A DNA stretch of 9,587 nt, taken from assembly GCA_001778545.1 (NCBI GenBank), contig MFHJ01000017.1, forward strand, positions 1 through 9,587. Reading direction: 5' to 3'. The stretch's first letter is position 1. The number at the start of each line of letters is the position of its first letter. This DNA comes from Candidatus Giovannonibacteria bacterium RIFCSPHIGHO2_02_43_16. Its GTDB lineage: Bacteria > Patescibacteriota > Minisyncoccia > JACPKW01 > UBA11713. The notes under the pieces are model-generated. The model saw only the letters and a program-made list of their open reading frames with translations, was not told the DNA's origin and did not search any database. Both the position numbers and the translations under genes were made by a program. Shown piece by piece: positions 1 to 7,118 of this stretch.

Positions 1-402
1 TTTTATAAATTTGTGGCGATATTGCTTAATTCCCTCGGAAGTGACTTCGATAAAAACGTATTCCGCGCCTGCTTTCTTCGCTTCATACAAAAATCTGTGC
101 ACACGAAATCTCCCGGGCATGGTCATTTTTAAAAGATTCGGTTCTGCCTTATCCAAAACTCGAAACCAGATGCCGGATAAAGAAGCGGTCTTGAACCCAG
201 CATCCGTAAAAATCCTATATAGAAATTCCACGGTCGTGGTTTTCCCGGAAGTTCCCGTAACACCGTCGACTTTAATCGACCTCGCCGGAAACCAATATAT
301 AAACGCCGCCAACATAGAAAGAAGCCAATGGTAAAATGGCGAGAAAAAATCAAAAATCGGCTCCGGAATGGTTTTCTTTATAGCGCGCAATATCCTATCC
401 AT
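1..402 (-). CDS. MurE-like Mur ligase, N-terminal 134 residues (runs off the left edge)
   Basis: This is an ATP-dependent Mur ligase of the type that adds an amino acid to a UDP-MurNAc-peptide in cytoplasmic peptidoglycan precursor synthesis. The frame is open from ATG at 402 to the window edge. The P-loop GVTGTSGKTTT is at residues 47-57, followed by KMTMPGRF (92-99) and IEVTSEGIKQYRH (118-130), which corresponds to the MurE-family EVSSHG region. Only about 46 residues precede the P-loop, whereas typical MurE has a UDP-binding domain of roughly 90-100 residues there. Residues about 24-40 are hydrophobic (WLLSMLAAFIYWF). From memory, short Mur ligases of this kind are common in Parcubacteria; the amino acid added cannot be told from this fragment. 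The start overlaps the ruvA stop by 8 bases (ATGGATAG), so the two are probably co-translated. No clear Shine-Dalgarno is present. Family is firm, exact member uncertain. Confidence 0.85.
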   Translation of the reverse strand, partial: MDRILRAIKKTIPEPIFDFFSPFYHWLLSMLAAFIYWFPARSIKVDGVTGTSGKTTTVEFLYRIFTDAGFKTASLSGIWFRVLDKAEPNLLKMTMPGRFRVHRFLYEAKKAGAEYVFIEVTSEGIKQYRHKFIK

Positions 403-973
403 TCCCGTTGCCGCCCAAAATTTTTAAAGCTTCCTTCACGCGCTTTGACGTTCCTTTTATCTCGTCGGGAATTTTGCGAAGCGCTTCCCGGACATCCCTC
501 GCGGAATATCCCAGAGATTCGAGAGCTTCGAGAACGTCTTGTTCTTCTTTCAGCTCTACTCCTTCCATAGTTGCTTTCCCAAATTTCTCCCGAAGCTCAA
601 TCATAATTTTCTCCGCGGTCTTGCGCCCGATTCCGGAGACTTTTGTGAGATAGGCGAGCTCGCCGGAAGATATTGCACGCTTAAGCGTGTCTGCTGGCGC
701 GACATTCAATATTCCCAAAGCCGTCCGAGGCCCAACTCCAGAAACGCTGATTAAGGTCTCAAAAAATTCGAGCTCATCGGGAGTAAAAAATCCATATAGT
801 TCTATAGTATCTTCTCTCTGCTGCAGATGCGTCCATATTTTAGCGTCCGCTCCATCGGAAAACTTACGGAGCGTCTCGGAATTCAACATTATACGGTATC
901 CAACCCCGCCGACATCCAAAACCAAATGCTTCTCCCCCCTCAAAATAACCTTGCCAGAAAGATATCCAATCAT
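395..973 (-). CDS. ruvA: Holliday junction branch migration protein RuvA
   Basis: RuvA binds four-way DNA junctions as a tetramer and positions the RuvB motor for branch migration in recombinational repair. The 192 residues match the usual family length of about 200. The N-terminal OB-fold domain begins MIGYLSGKV and includes VLDVGGVGYRI. Two helix-hairpin-helix motifs follow: SVSGVGPRTALGIL (about 76-89) and KVSGIGRKTAEKI (about 111-123). The C-terminal RuvB-contacting domain spans about 145-187 (DVLEALESLGYSARDVREAL). The acidic pin region of domain I appears as QQREDTIELYGF. ruvB and ruvC are not in the window. The gene is divergent from uvrB across only 35 bases, and its stop overlaps the Mur ligase start. 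No Shine-Dalgarno precedes the ATG; a -10-like hexamer ends six bases before it. Confidence 0.97.
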   Translation of the reverse strand: MIGYLSGKVILRGEKHLVLDVGGVGYRIMLNSETLRKFSDGADAKIWTHLQQREDTIELYGFFTPDELEFFETLISVSGVGPRTALGILNVAPADTLKRAISSGELAYLTKVSGIGRKTAEKIMIELREKFGKATMEGVELKEEQDVLEALESLGYSARDVREALRKIPDEIKGTSKRVKEALKILGGNGNG

Positions 974-979
974 AAGTTA

Positions 980-1007
980 ATCTTATGCTATAATGTAAGT
1001 TTGCCAA
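980..1007 (-). promoter_or_regulatory. Putative ruvA promoter (leaderless spacing)
   Basis: On the minus strand TTGGCA (1007-1002) is followed after 16 bases by TAAGAT (985-980), a plausible sigma-70-type pair. The -10 ends six bases before the ruvA ATG at 973, so transcription would start at or beside the start codon. It overlaps the divergent uvrB promoter. The call rests on hexamer similarity only. Confidence 0.5.
986..994 (+). promoter_or_regulatory. Extended -10 promoter element for uvrB
   Basis: TGCTATAAT is a consensus -10 (TATAAT, 989-994) with an extended TG motif. The -35 position (about 966-971) is a poor match, which an extended -10 can offset. The expected transcription start near 1001 leaves a leader of about eight bases before ATG 1009, with no Shine-Dalgarno. 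The element interleaves with the ruvA promoter on the other strand, so the two divergent promoters may compete. Confidence 0.6.
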
Positions 1008-1008
1008 A

Positions 1009-3006
1009 ATGGAATTCTCGAATATAAATTTATTGAAGCCCGCCGGTGATCAAGGCCAAGCAACCGAAAAACTGGTCGCAGGAATTCGCGCCAAAAAAAG
1101 ATTCCAAACCTTGCTTGGCGTGACCGGTTCCGGAAAAACTTTGACTATGGCGCATACGATTGCCGAGGTCGGCCGCCCGGCTTTGATCATTTCGCATAAT
1201 AAAACTCTCGCCGCGCAACTGTATCAGGAATTCAAAGAATTTTTTCCGGAAAATGCCGTCCATTATTTCGTTTCATATTACGATTATTACCAGCCGGAGG
1301 CATATCTGCCCGTGACAGATACATATATAGAGAAGGATGCCAAAATAAACGAATTCATCGACCGCCTGCGCCACTCCGCAACCCAGTCCGCGCTTACTCG
1401 CAGAGATTTTATAATTGTGGCTTCCGTCTCCTGTATCTACGGAATCGGCGACCCCGAGGAATACGCAAAGATGTCGCTTGACTTAAAAACCGGAACAAAT
1501 TACAAACGAAAAGAATTACTGGAGAGATTAGCTGATCTGCAATATGAAAGAAACGAGATCGAGCGGCGCGCGGGAACTTTTTCGGTTAAAGGAGAGATTC
1601 TGGAAATCTCCTCGCCTGATGGAGAATTGATAACGCGAATAGAATTTTTCGGAGATAAAATTGAAAAAATTTCTCTGCTTTCTCCAACATTCGGTGTTAA
1701 ATCCCAAAAAACACCGAGTGTTTCCCGGCATAAAATATTCCCCGCCAAACATTTCGTAACGCCGAAAGAGAAAATTCTGCGGGCCGTAAAAAATATCGAG
1801 GCAGAACTTAAAGATCGCCTGCAAAAACTGAAAAAAGAAGGAAAATTGCTGGAAGCGGAACGGCTCGAACAAAGAACTCGCTTTGATCTGGAAATGCTCA
1901 AAACCACCGGCTACGCGAACGGCATTGAAAACTATTCGCGACATCTCTCATTTCGAAAACCGGGTTCTCCTCCTTATACGCTCATCGACTATCTTCCGAA
2001 AGACACTCTGTTTTTTATCGACGAATCACATATGTCAGTTCCTCAAATCCGCGGAATGTATGCCGGAGACCAATCGCGAAAACAAACGCTCGTGGATTAC
2101 GGTTTCCGCCTGCCCTCCGCGCTCGACAACCGGCCGCTTAAATTCGAAGAGTTCGAGAAAAAGATTGGGCAGGCCATCTTTGTCTCAGCAACACCCGGGC
2201 CTTATGAACTCGAAAGATCTAGGGAAGCTGAGCTTCCACTTGGAAGCTCAGCTTCCAAGTCGGGTATCATCGAGCAACTCATTCGTCCGACGGGACTGCT
2301 TGACCCCACAATCGAAATCCGGCCGGCCGAAGAGCAGATTAAAAACGCGGAGGAAGAAATTCTGAAAGCCGTTCGGGCAAAAGAGCGCGTTTTGCTTTTA
2401 ACGCTAACCAAAAGAATGGCAGAGGAAATCTCGGACTATTTAAAAGAAAAAGGCATCCATGCGGAATATCTGCATTCGGAAATAAAAACTTTGGCGCGGA
2501 CGGATATTTTAAAAAGGCTCCGTGAAGGAGAATATGACGTTCTGGTCGGAATAAATCTTTTAAGAGAGGGACTTGATCTGCCGGAGGTCGCTTTGATTTT
2601 AATTCTGGACGCGGACAAGGAAGGTTTTTTGCGAAACAAAACTAGTTTAATTCAAACCGTCGGCCGCGCCGCAAGGCATATTAATGGCCGCGCGATTTTA
2701 TACGGAGACGTTATAACGGAATCTATGAAATTTACAATTGATGAAACCAAACGCCGCCGCGCATATCAGGAAAAATTCAACCGCGAGCACGGGATAACGC
2801 CGAGGCAGATTAAAAAAGAAATACGGCCTTCGATATTCGAGGAAATCAAAAAACCGACGGACATTTCAAAAGAAATCGAGAAGCTTTCCAAAAAAGATCG
2901 CCTCTCAGCCAAAAAAGATTTGGAAAAAATGATGCTTGAGGCCGCTTCCAGCCTAGAATTCGAGAAAGCCGCGAAGTATAGAGATATTCTAAAGACTCTT
3001 GCGTAA
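1009..3006 (+). CDS. uvrB: UvrABC excinuclease subunit B (UvrB)
   Basis: UvrB is the damage-verifying helicase-like subunit of nucleotide excision repair; it is loaded by UvrA and recruits UvrC. The 665 residues match the family. Walker A is GVTGSGKT (37-44). The damage-probing beta-hairpin region is YYDYYQPEAY through IEKDA (about 90-111). The DESH box is at 338-341, SATPGPYELE at about 393-402, and helicase motif VI is QTVGRAARH. The C-terminal UVR domain that contacts UvrC ends LEFEKAAKYRDIL. Two segments deviate from the family: residues 226-238 (PTFGVKSQKTPSV) replace the usual DPLTG-type sequence, and residues 406-416 (EAELPLGSSAS) are an extra stretch between YELE and IIEQLIRPTGLLDP. 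Both are encoded by inverted repeats (separate entries). All catalytic motifs are intact, so the protein is probably functional. The start at 1009 fits the conserved N-terminus. Confidence 0.98.
   Translation: MEFSNINLLKPAGDQGQATEKLVAGIRAKKRFQTLLGVTGSGKTLTMAHTIAEVGRPALIISHNKTLAAQLYQEFKEFFPENAVHYFVSYYDYYQPEAYLPVTDTYIEKDAKINEFIDRLRHSATQSALTRRDFIIVASVSCIYGIGDPEEYAKMSLDLKTGTNYKRKELLERLADLQYERNEIERRAGTFSVKGEILEISSPDGELITRIEFFGDKIEKISLLSPTFGVKSQKTPSVSRHKIFPAKHFVTPKEKILRAVKNIEAELKDRLQKLKKEGKLLEAERLEQRTRFDLEMLKTTGYANGIENYSRHLSFRKPGSPPYTLIDYLPKDTLFFIDESHMSVPQIRGMYAGDQSRKQTLVDYGFRLPSALDNRPLKFEEFEKKIGQAIFVSATPGPYELERSREAELPLGSSASKSGIIEQLIRPTGLLDPTIEIRPAEEQIKNAEEEILKAVRAKERVLLLTLTKRMAEEISDYLKEKGIHAEYLHSEIKTLARTDILKRLREGEYDVLVGINLLREGLDLPEVALILILDADKEGFLRNKTSLIQTVGRAARHINGRAILYGDVITESMKFTIDETKRRRAYQEKFNREHGITPRQIKKEIRPSIFEEIKKPTDISKEIEKLSKKDRLSAKKDLEKMMLEAASSLEFEKAAKYRDILKTLA
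1686..1722 (+). repeat. In-frame inverted repeat in uvrB (13-base arms, 11-base loop)
   Basis: AACATTCGGTGTT (1686-1698) pairs with AACACCGAGTGTT (1710-1722) at 12 of 13 positions, the exception being a possible G-U pair. It encodes UvrB residues 226-238 (PTFGVKSQKTPSV). The protein length around it matches my recollection of ordinary UvrB, so this may be a replacement rather than an insertion. The arm-loop-arm layout resembles the repeat at 7311-7351 in tsaE, which also has an 11-base spacer. Confidence 0.55.
2223..2256 (+). repeat. 34-base protein-coding palindromic element in uvrB
   Basis: GGAAGCTGAGCTTCCA (2223-2238) and TGGAAGCTCAGCTTCC (2241-2256) are perfect reverse complements separated by CT. 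The sequence is read in frame as UvrB residues 406-416, EAELPLGSSAS, in a position where other UvrB proteins have only a short loop. Each arm is itself nearly palindromic (GGAAGCT, G, AGCTTCC). The copy in holA at 3632-3665 has the same arm length, loop length, codon phase and central CCACTTGG. It lacks the T-run of a terminator and lies mid-gene. Confidence 0.85.
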
Positions 3007-3027
3007 ATAAATAAATTATCCTAAGAT
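2999..3027 (+). promoter_or_regulatory. Putative rpsT promoter inside the uvrB 3' end
   Basis: TTGCGT (2999-3004) and TAAGAT (3022-3027) are separated by 17 bases. The -10 ends six bases before the rpsT ATG, the same spacing as at ruvA, predicting a leaderless S20 mRNA. The -35 overlaps the last uvrB codons and stop. Read-through from uvrB could also supply rpsT. Confidence 0.5.
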
Positions 3028-3033
3028 TACCCA

Positions 3034-3291
3034 ATGCCAATCACGAAATCAGCAAAAAAAGCGCACAGAAAATCGCTTCGAAACAGGGAGCGAAATTTGG
3101 GCCGTAAGACCACGCTCTCAAAAGCGCTCAAAACGTTCTCGAGACTATTCAAAGATAAGAAGCTCGATGAAGCAAGAAATTATTTCCCGGCGGTTCAAAA
3201 AGCTTTGGATAAAGCAGTCAAACAAGGAATTCTTAAGGCCAACACGGCTTCGCGCAAGAAATCCAGACTCTCAAAAAGAATTAAAGCCTGA
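3034..3291 (+). CDS. rpsT: 30S ribosomal protein S20
   Basis: S20 is a small, basic, helical protein that binds 16S rRNA during early 30S assembly. The 85 residues match the family's usual 85-90. The N-terminus MPITKSAKKAHRKSLRNRERN is diagnostic, and the C-terminal half carries the expected KALDKAVKQGILKANTASRKKSRLSKRI. The gene starts 27 bases after the uvrB stop on the same strand. No Shine-Dalgarno is seen; TAAGAT ends six bases before ATG. Its last 11 bases overlap the end of the convergent holA, and no clear terminator separates them. Confidence 0.97.
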   Translation: MPITKSAKKAHRKSLRNRERNLGRKTTLSKALKTFSRLFKDKKLDEARNYFPAVQKALDKAVKQGILKANTASRKKSRLSKRIKA

Positions 3292-4147
3292 TAATCAATT
3301 TTTCGAGCCCCTCCTCAAAATTATCTTCTCCCCGCCTGACGCTAGAAAACAAATCAAGAAGTTCGCGGGAGATTTTTTTTAATTCCCAGGAAGAAAAGTT
3401 TCGGAGATCTTGGATCGCTTTTTTTTGAACAAAGGGGTGCAAATTTGACGTTCTCTTTCCCGAATCAACCTGACGCAAAGTTTTAATCTTCCACCAAATC
3501 CTCCAAAACGCCTCTTCGGCCCCGAGCCCGTCTTTTACATAAGAGCGCAGCATAGATATTGCCTGGGTTTTTCTTTTATCAAAAACCGCGTCTGCGAAGT
3601 TAAAATAATTTGGTTCCCGATCCGATTTCGAAGAGGCTAAGCCACCAAGTGGTGGCTTAGCCTCTAAGCACAGGCGTTCGAGTTTATTTAAAATGGCAAA
3701 TGGATCCGAACCGGTTTCGGAAATTAGAATATCTATTTCTCGCTTTTCCAAATTAATCCCCATCTCTTTGGCTTTTGCTCCCATCCACGCTAAAAACTTC
3801 GCCGAAGAAGGTTTCGTAAATTTTTTTATATTAGCCCCCGCTTCCCCGAATATCTTCGTCCAGGAATCCGAAATATCCTTTTCGACAATCGCAATTATAT
3901 TTTCTGCGCGAGAAAAATCTTGGGCAAGCTTTTTAACCTCCTCGGCGCGCTCGGGAATTCCAAGAATGTCATCCAATATTAGAAAAGTTTTTTTGCCGAA
4001 AAGATCGCGGGATAAAAATGAATTCAGAGGGACTTGGGAATCGTCCCTTATTTTAATGACTTCGTAGTTTTTTTCCGCGGCCTTCTTTTTCAGTTCCAAA
4101 AGCTTTTCCTTGATCCAAAAAGTTTCCCCATGGAATACGTAGAGCAT
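3281..4147 (-). CDS. holA: DNA polymerase III delta subunit (HolA-like)
   Basis: Delta is the clamp-loader subunit that opens the beta sliding clamp for replication. The 288 residues are somewhat shorter than the usual 320-345. The opening MLYVFHGETFWIKEKL fits the family's N-terminal F-x-G-x-E/D pattern. FLSRDLFGKKTFLILDDIL (44-62) and IAIVEK (85-90) follow the AAA+-like fold, and GSDPFAILNKLERL (146-159) matches the family's G-D-hhh-x-NELEKL signature. NYFNFADAVFDK begins the C-terminal helical region. Residues 162-172 (EAKPPLGGLAS) come from a perfect 34-base inverted repeat and replace the usual short linker before the NxFxFxDA motif. The gene lies two bases after the response-regulator stop, and its 3' end overlaps convergent rpsT by 11 bases. 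Delta is poorly conserved, but order and motifs make the call good. Confidence 0.85.
   Translation of the reverse strand: MLYVFHGETFWIKEKLLELKKKAAEKNYEVIKIRDDSQVPLNSFLSRDLFGKKTFLILDDILGIPERAEEVKKLAQDFSRAENIIAIVEKDISDSWTKIFGEAGANIKKFTKPSSAKFLAWMGAKAKEMGINLEKREIDILISETGSDPFAILNKLERLCLEAKPPLGGLASSKSDREPNYFNFADAVFDKRKTQAISMLRSYVKDGLGAEEAFWRIWWKIKTLRQVDSGKRTSNLHPFVQKKAIQDLRNFSSWELKKISRELLDLFSSVRRGEDNFEEGLEKLIIRL
3632..3665 (-). repeat. 34-base protein-coding palindromic element in holA
   Basis: AGAGGCTAAGCCACCA (3632-3647) and TGGTGGCTTAGCCTCT (3650-3665) are perfect reverse complements with a 2-base loop. In the holA sense the codons give EAKPPLGGLAS (162-172). Against the uvrB element in the same sense, 24 of 34 bases match. 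The ten differences form five pairs, each preserving Watson-Crick pairing. The codon phase is identical: the first element base is the third base of a codon in both genes. Confidence 0.88.
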
Positions 4148-4149
4148 AA

Positions 4150-4533
4150 TTAAACGTATTTCTTCTTCAAGATCGTTTTTATCTTCTCGACGATTTCTCC
4201 GAGCGTAAAATTCGATTTTATTAAGAAATCCTCTGCGCCCATAGACAACGCGCGCCCGACATCTTCTTTCTGTCCGAGGTTGGAGAGAATTAAAACCGGG
4301 AGATGCGAGAGCTTGGGTTCTTTTTTGATCCGTTCCAAAACACCGAATCCATCAACCCGCGGCAATATCAGATCCAAAAGAACCAAGTCCGGCGGTTCTT
4401 CAAGGGCCATTTTAAGCCCTTCCTCCCCGTCGAGAGCTTCTTTGACGCTAAATCCTTCCTTTGTGAGCTTCTGGGACATAAGGTCGCGCAAAAATTTATC
4501 GTCTTCAATAATTAGAATTTTCATACTTGTCAT
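4150..4533 (-). CDS. Stand-alone response-regulator receiver (CheY-like REC domain)
   Basis: This is a phospho-acceptor domain of two-component signalling without an output domain. With the start at 4533 it has 127 residues: acidic cluster E10-D11-D12 (IIEDDKFLRDLM), phosphorylatable D54 in DLVLLDLILPRVDGFG, switch serine S84 (LILSN) and conserved lysine K106 (FLIKS). These are the full catalytic set of a functional receiver. The reading frame extends to an ATG at 4566, but the extra residues are not REC-like. ATG 4533 overlaps the polA stop as ATGA; ATG 4524 (MKILIIEDD) is an alternative. It sits between polA and holA with no histidine kinase in view, so its partner and target are unknown. 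Confidence 0.93.
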   Translation of the reverse strand: MTSMKILIIEDDKFLRDLMSQKLTKEGFSVKEALDGEEGLKMALEEPPDLVLLDLILPRVDGFGVLERIKKEPKLSHLPVLILSNLGQKEDVGRALSMGAEDFLIKSNFTLGEIVEKIKTILKKKYV

Positions 4534-7118
4534 TCTAGGATAGCATATTTTTTCATTTCTCCCCAATTCTTCCCGATTTTTGCCTCAACCTTAAGTATAA
4601 CTTCGCCTGTATATATTTCTTCCAGGATTTTCTTAATACCTTTTATAAAAAACTCGACATCGCTCTTTTTCACCTCAAATAAAAGCTCGTCGTGTATCTG
4701 CAAAAGCTGAAATGCCTTGCCGAGCAAATTTTTATCTATAAAATCCTGAGTCCGAATCATGCCGATCTTGACTATATCCGCTTCTGTTCCTTGTATTGGG
4801 GCGTTCGTCGCCATGCGCTCCGCTTCTTTTCTGATGTATTCGGCTTGCGAGTATATTTCCGGGAGATAGCGCCTGCGCCCAAAAAGCGTCTCGACATATC
4901 CTTTTTCTCTCGCCTTTCTTTTAGTCTCTTCCAGAAATTTGTAGACCCCGTCGAAATCGCGGAAATATTCTTCCCAAAATTCCTGTGCTTTATCTCTCGG
5001 CACCTCAAGCGCTTGTGAAAGGGCATTAACTCCCATGCCGTATAATATTCCGAAATTAATGACCTTGGCCTCCCTTCTCATGCTATCCGTAACTTCGTTT
5101 TCTCTGACATTAAAAATTTCTACCGCAGTTGCGGTATGGATATCTTTTCCCTCGGCAAACGCACGGGTCATTTTTTTATCACGAGAAAGAATCGCGGCTA
5201 TGCGCAATTCAAGTTGAGAATAATCAAAAGCGACGAGTTCGAATCCCTGGCGCGCCAAAAATGCTTTTCGAACTTCCCTCCCAGTCTCGGAGCGTATCGG
5301 GATATTCTGCAAGTTCGGGTCGGACGATGAAAGGCGCCCTGTAACCGTTCCTGCCTGATCGTACGTCGTATGCACCCTGCCATTCGCATCTGCCATCGGG
5401 GGAAGCGTGTCGAGATAAGTCGATTTAAGTTTAGCGAGTTCTCGATAGGAAAGTAGCTCCGTAATAACCGGATGTATCCCTTTTAATTTCAGAAGTTCCG
5501 ACTCTCGGGTAGATTTTGCTCCGGTTCCGGTCTTTTTTAATCTCTTGGCCGTGAGTCCCATCTTTTCAAAAAGCATCTCGGATAATTGCTTGGGAGAATT
5601 AATATTGAATTCCGTACCGCATATATCCCAAATTTTCTTCTGAAGCACTGTCAGTTTTTTCTCGGTTTCAGCCGAGAGTTTTTTAAGAAATTCAGAATCA
5701 ATTAAAATCCCTATTTTCTCCATAGCATAAATAACTGGAATCAATGGCAATTCGATCTCTTCCCAAACACGCATGAGTTTTTTCTCCGAAATCTCTTTTC
5801 CCAAAGCCGAAGCAAGCTTCGGGAGTAACGAGATGGCTTTCACAGTTTCGCCTTCTTTTACAGCTTCTTTCGGGAGAAAATTATGAATCAAAGAAATCAA
5901 ACTCGGACCCTGCAGAGTCGGGCGCGAAAGTTGGGCCGTTATTTTCAAGTCAAATTTCATTTTAGGAAATTCCGCAGAATCAACCGCGTGCATAATTTTT
6001 TTCGCGTCAAAAAAATAGTGGTCTTTTTTTGACTCAAGAAAGCTTTTTATTTTTTCATCATCCGCGTCGAAAGCAAAAACCTTACCATCACCGGATGCCG
6101 CGTATATCTTGCCTTCTGATTCGTGCCAAAAAATTTTATTTTCCTTTTCTAAAAAATCTGAATCTGGCTCTTCTGTTATTTCAGCGGGTTTACCCTCCGA
6201 AACTTCAGTGAAGGAGGGAAGTTTTGATAAGAGAGACGTAAATCCGAGCTCCTTAAAAAGATCTGTTACTTTTTTATTATCGTAGCCGTTCTTCCACTTC
6301 AATTTTTCAAGTTCGAATTCGATGGGAACATCCCTTCTTATAGCGCCTAACTCGCGCGAAAATAGCGCTTCTTCCTCATGCTCCTCGAGAAGTTTAACCG
6401 TACGCTCTTTGATGCCTTTTTTTATTAACTCCCCCCTATTTTTCTTTATCGCCTTAAAAATTTTCTCAAGGTTGCCAAATTTTAAAATCAATTCCGTGGC
6501 TCCCTTTTCTCCGATACCAGGGATTCCCGGGATATTATCCGAAGGGTCTCCGCGAAGCCCTTTATAGTCCGCGAGAAGTTCCGGCCCGAAACCGAATCGT
6601 TCGCGCACTTTCTCCTCGTCATATATTACAGTGTCATTGATTCCTTTCTTTAGAGTAAAAACTCGGATTTTAGAGCCCAGAACCAGCTGCAAAGTATCCA
6701 TATCTCCCGAGGCGACTATTATTTCCAAATCTTTAATTGATTTCGCTTTCTCAGCCAAGGTTCCTATCACATCGTCCGCTTCGAATTTGGCATGCTCGAA
6801 ATATTTAATTCCGAGCGCTCGCAAAATATCATAAGATCTCTTTATTTGCATCGCTAAATCCGAAGCAAGTTCCGGCCGCTGCCCTTTGTATTTATCATAC
6901 GCGGCGTGTCTGAATGTCGGCTCAGGAAGATCGTATCCCGCCGCGATATAATCTGGTTTTAGTTCCCTTATCGCTTTGAACAAAAATGTGACAAGGCCGT
7001 ATAAAGCCCCCGTCGGCTCGCCTTTTTGGGACGAAAATGCCGGAAGCGCGTGAAAAGAGCGGTGCAGAATCGCGTGCATGTCGAGAAGGACCAGCATCTT
7101 ATTTTTATCTTTAGGCAT
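4530..7118 (-). CDS. polA: DNA polymerase I
   Basis: Pol I fills repair gaps and removes Okazaki primers. The 862 residues contain an N-terminal 5'-nuclease domain (about 1-300) with LLDMHAILHRSF, GYDLPEPTFRH, FEADDVIGTLA, ASGDMDTLQL and the helix-hairpin-helix run GDPSDNIPGIPGIGEKGA. A middle region (about 320-470) occupies the 3'-5' exonuclease position but lacks the acidic residues of Exo I-III, so proofreading is probably absent, as in Taq polymerase. The polymerase domain has motif A DYSQLELRIAA (D632), motif B RREAKVINFGILYG (681-694; F689 is the position linked to dideoxynucleotide discrimination) and motif C HDE (809-811, catalytic D810). The start overlaps the tsaE stop by eight bases (ATGCCTAA), and the stop overlaps the receiver gene by four. 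A GGGAG lies about ten bases upstream of the start. Confidence 0.98.
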   Translation of the reverse strand: MPKDKNKMLVLLDMHAILHRSFHALPAFSSQKGEPTGALYGLVTFLFKAIRELKPDYIAAGYDLPEPTFRHAAYDKYKGQRPELASDLAMQIKRSYDILRALGIKYFEHAKFEADDVIGTLAEKAKSIKDLEIIVASGDMDTLQLVLGSKIRVFTLKKGINDTVIYDEEKVRERFGFGPELLADYKGLRGDPSDNIPGIPGIGEKGATELILKFGNLEKIFKAIKKNRGELIKKGIKERTVKLLEEHEEEALFSRELGAIRRDVPIEFELEKLKWKNGYDNKKVTDLFKELGFTSLLSKLPSFTEVSEGKPAEITEEPDSDFLEKENKIFWHESEGKIYAASGDGKVFAFDADDEKIKSFLESKKDHYFFDAKKIMHAVDSAEFPKMKFDLKITAQLSRPTLQGPSLISLIHNFLPKEAVKEGETVKAISLLPKLASALGKEISEKKLMRVWEEIELPLIPVIYAMEKIGILIDSEFLKKLSAETEKKLTVLQKKIWDICGTEFNINSPKQLSEMLFEKMGLTAKRLKKTGTGAKSTRESELLKLKGIHPVITELLSYRELAKLKSTYLDTLPPMADANGRVHTTYDQAGTVTGRLSSSDPNLQNIPIRSETGREVRKAFLARQGFELVAFDYSQLELRIAAILSRDKKMTRAFAEGKDIHTATAVEIFNVRENEVTDSMRREAKVINFGILYGMGVNALSQALEVPRDKAQEFWEEYFRDFDGVYKFLEETKRKAREKGYVETLFGRRRYLPEIYSQAEYIRKEAERMATNAPIQGTEADIVKIGMIRTQDFIDKNLLGKAFQLLQIHDELLFEVKKSDVEFFIKGIKKILEEIYTGEVILKVEAKIGKNWGEMKKYAILE

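Noticed and set aside
11..334. Plus-strand 107-residue reading frame at the left edge
   Set aside because: The opposite strand encodes a clear Mur ligase P-loop protein running off the edge, so the plus-strand frame is a shadow.
653..664. Palindrome GGCGAGCTCGCC in ruvA
   Set aside because: It encodes GELA of the family-typical GELAYLTKVSGIG stretch, so conserved protein sequence explains it, and there is no inserted segment.
2223..2256. Rho-independent terminator in uvrB
   Set aside because: The hairpin is perfect but has no following T-run on either strand, lies mid-gene in frame, and has a close relative in another gene's coding region.
4534..4566. Longer start for the receiver gene at 4566
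   Set aside because: The eleven extra residues (MGRNEKICYPR) precede the conserved REC beginning and would overlap polA more deeply. The ATGA overlap at 4533 is the usual coupled arrangement.
6196..6226. Inverted repeat CCCTCC/GGAGGG in polA
   Set aside because: The arms are short and low in complexity, the loop pairs ambiguously, and the region is the variable linker between the nuclease and exonuclease-like domains, so evidence for an inserted element is too weak.
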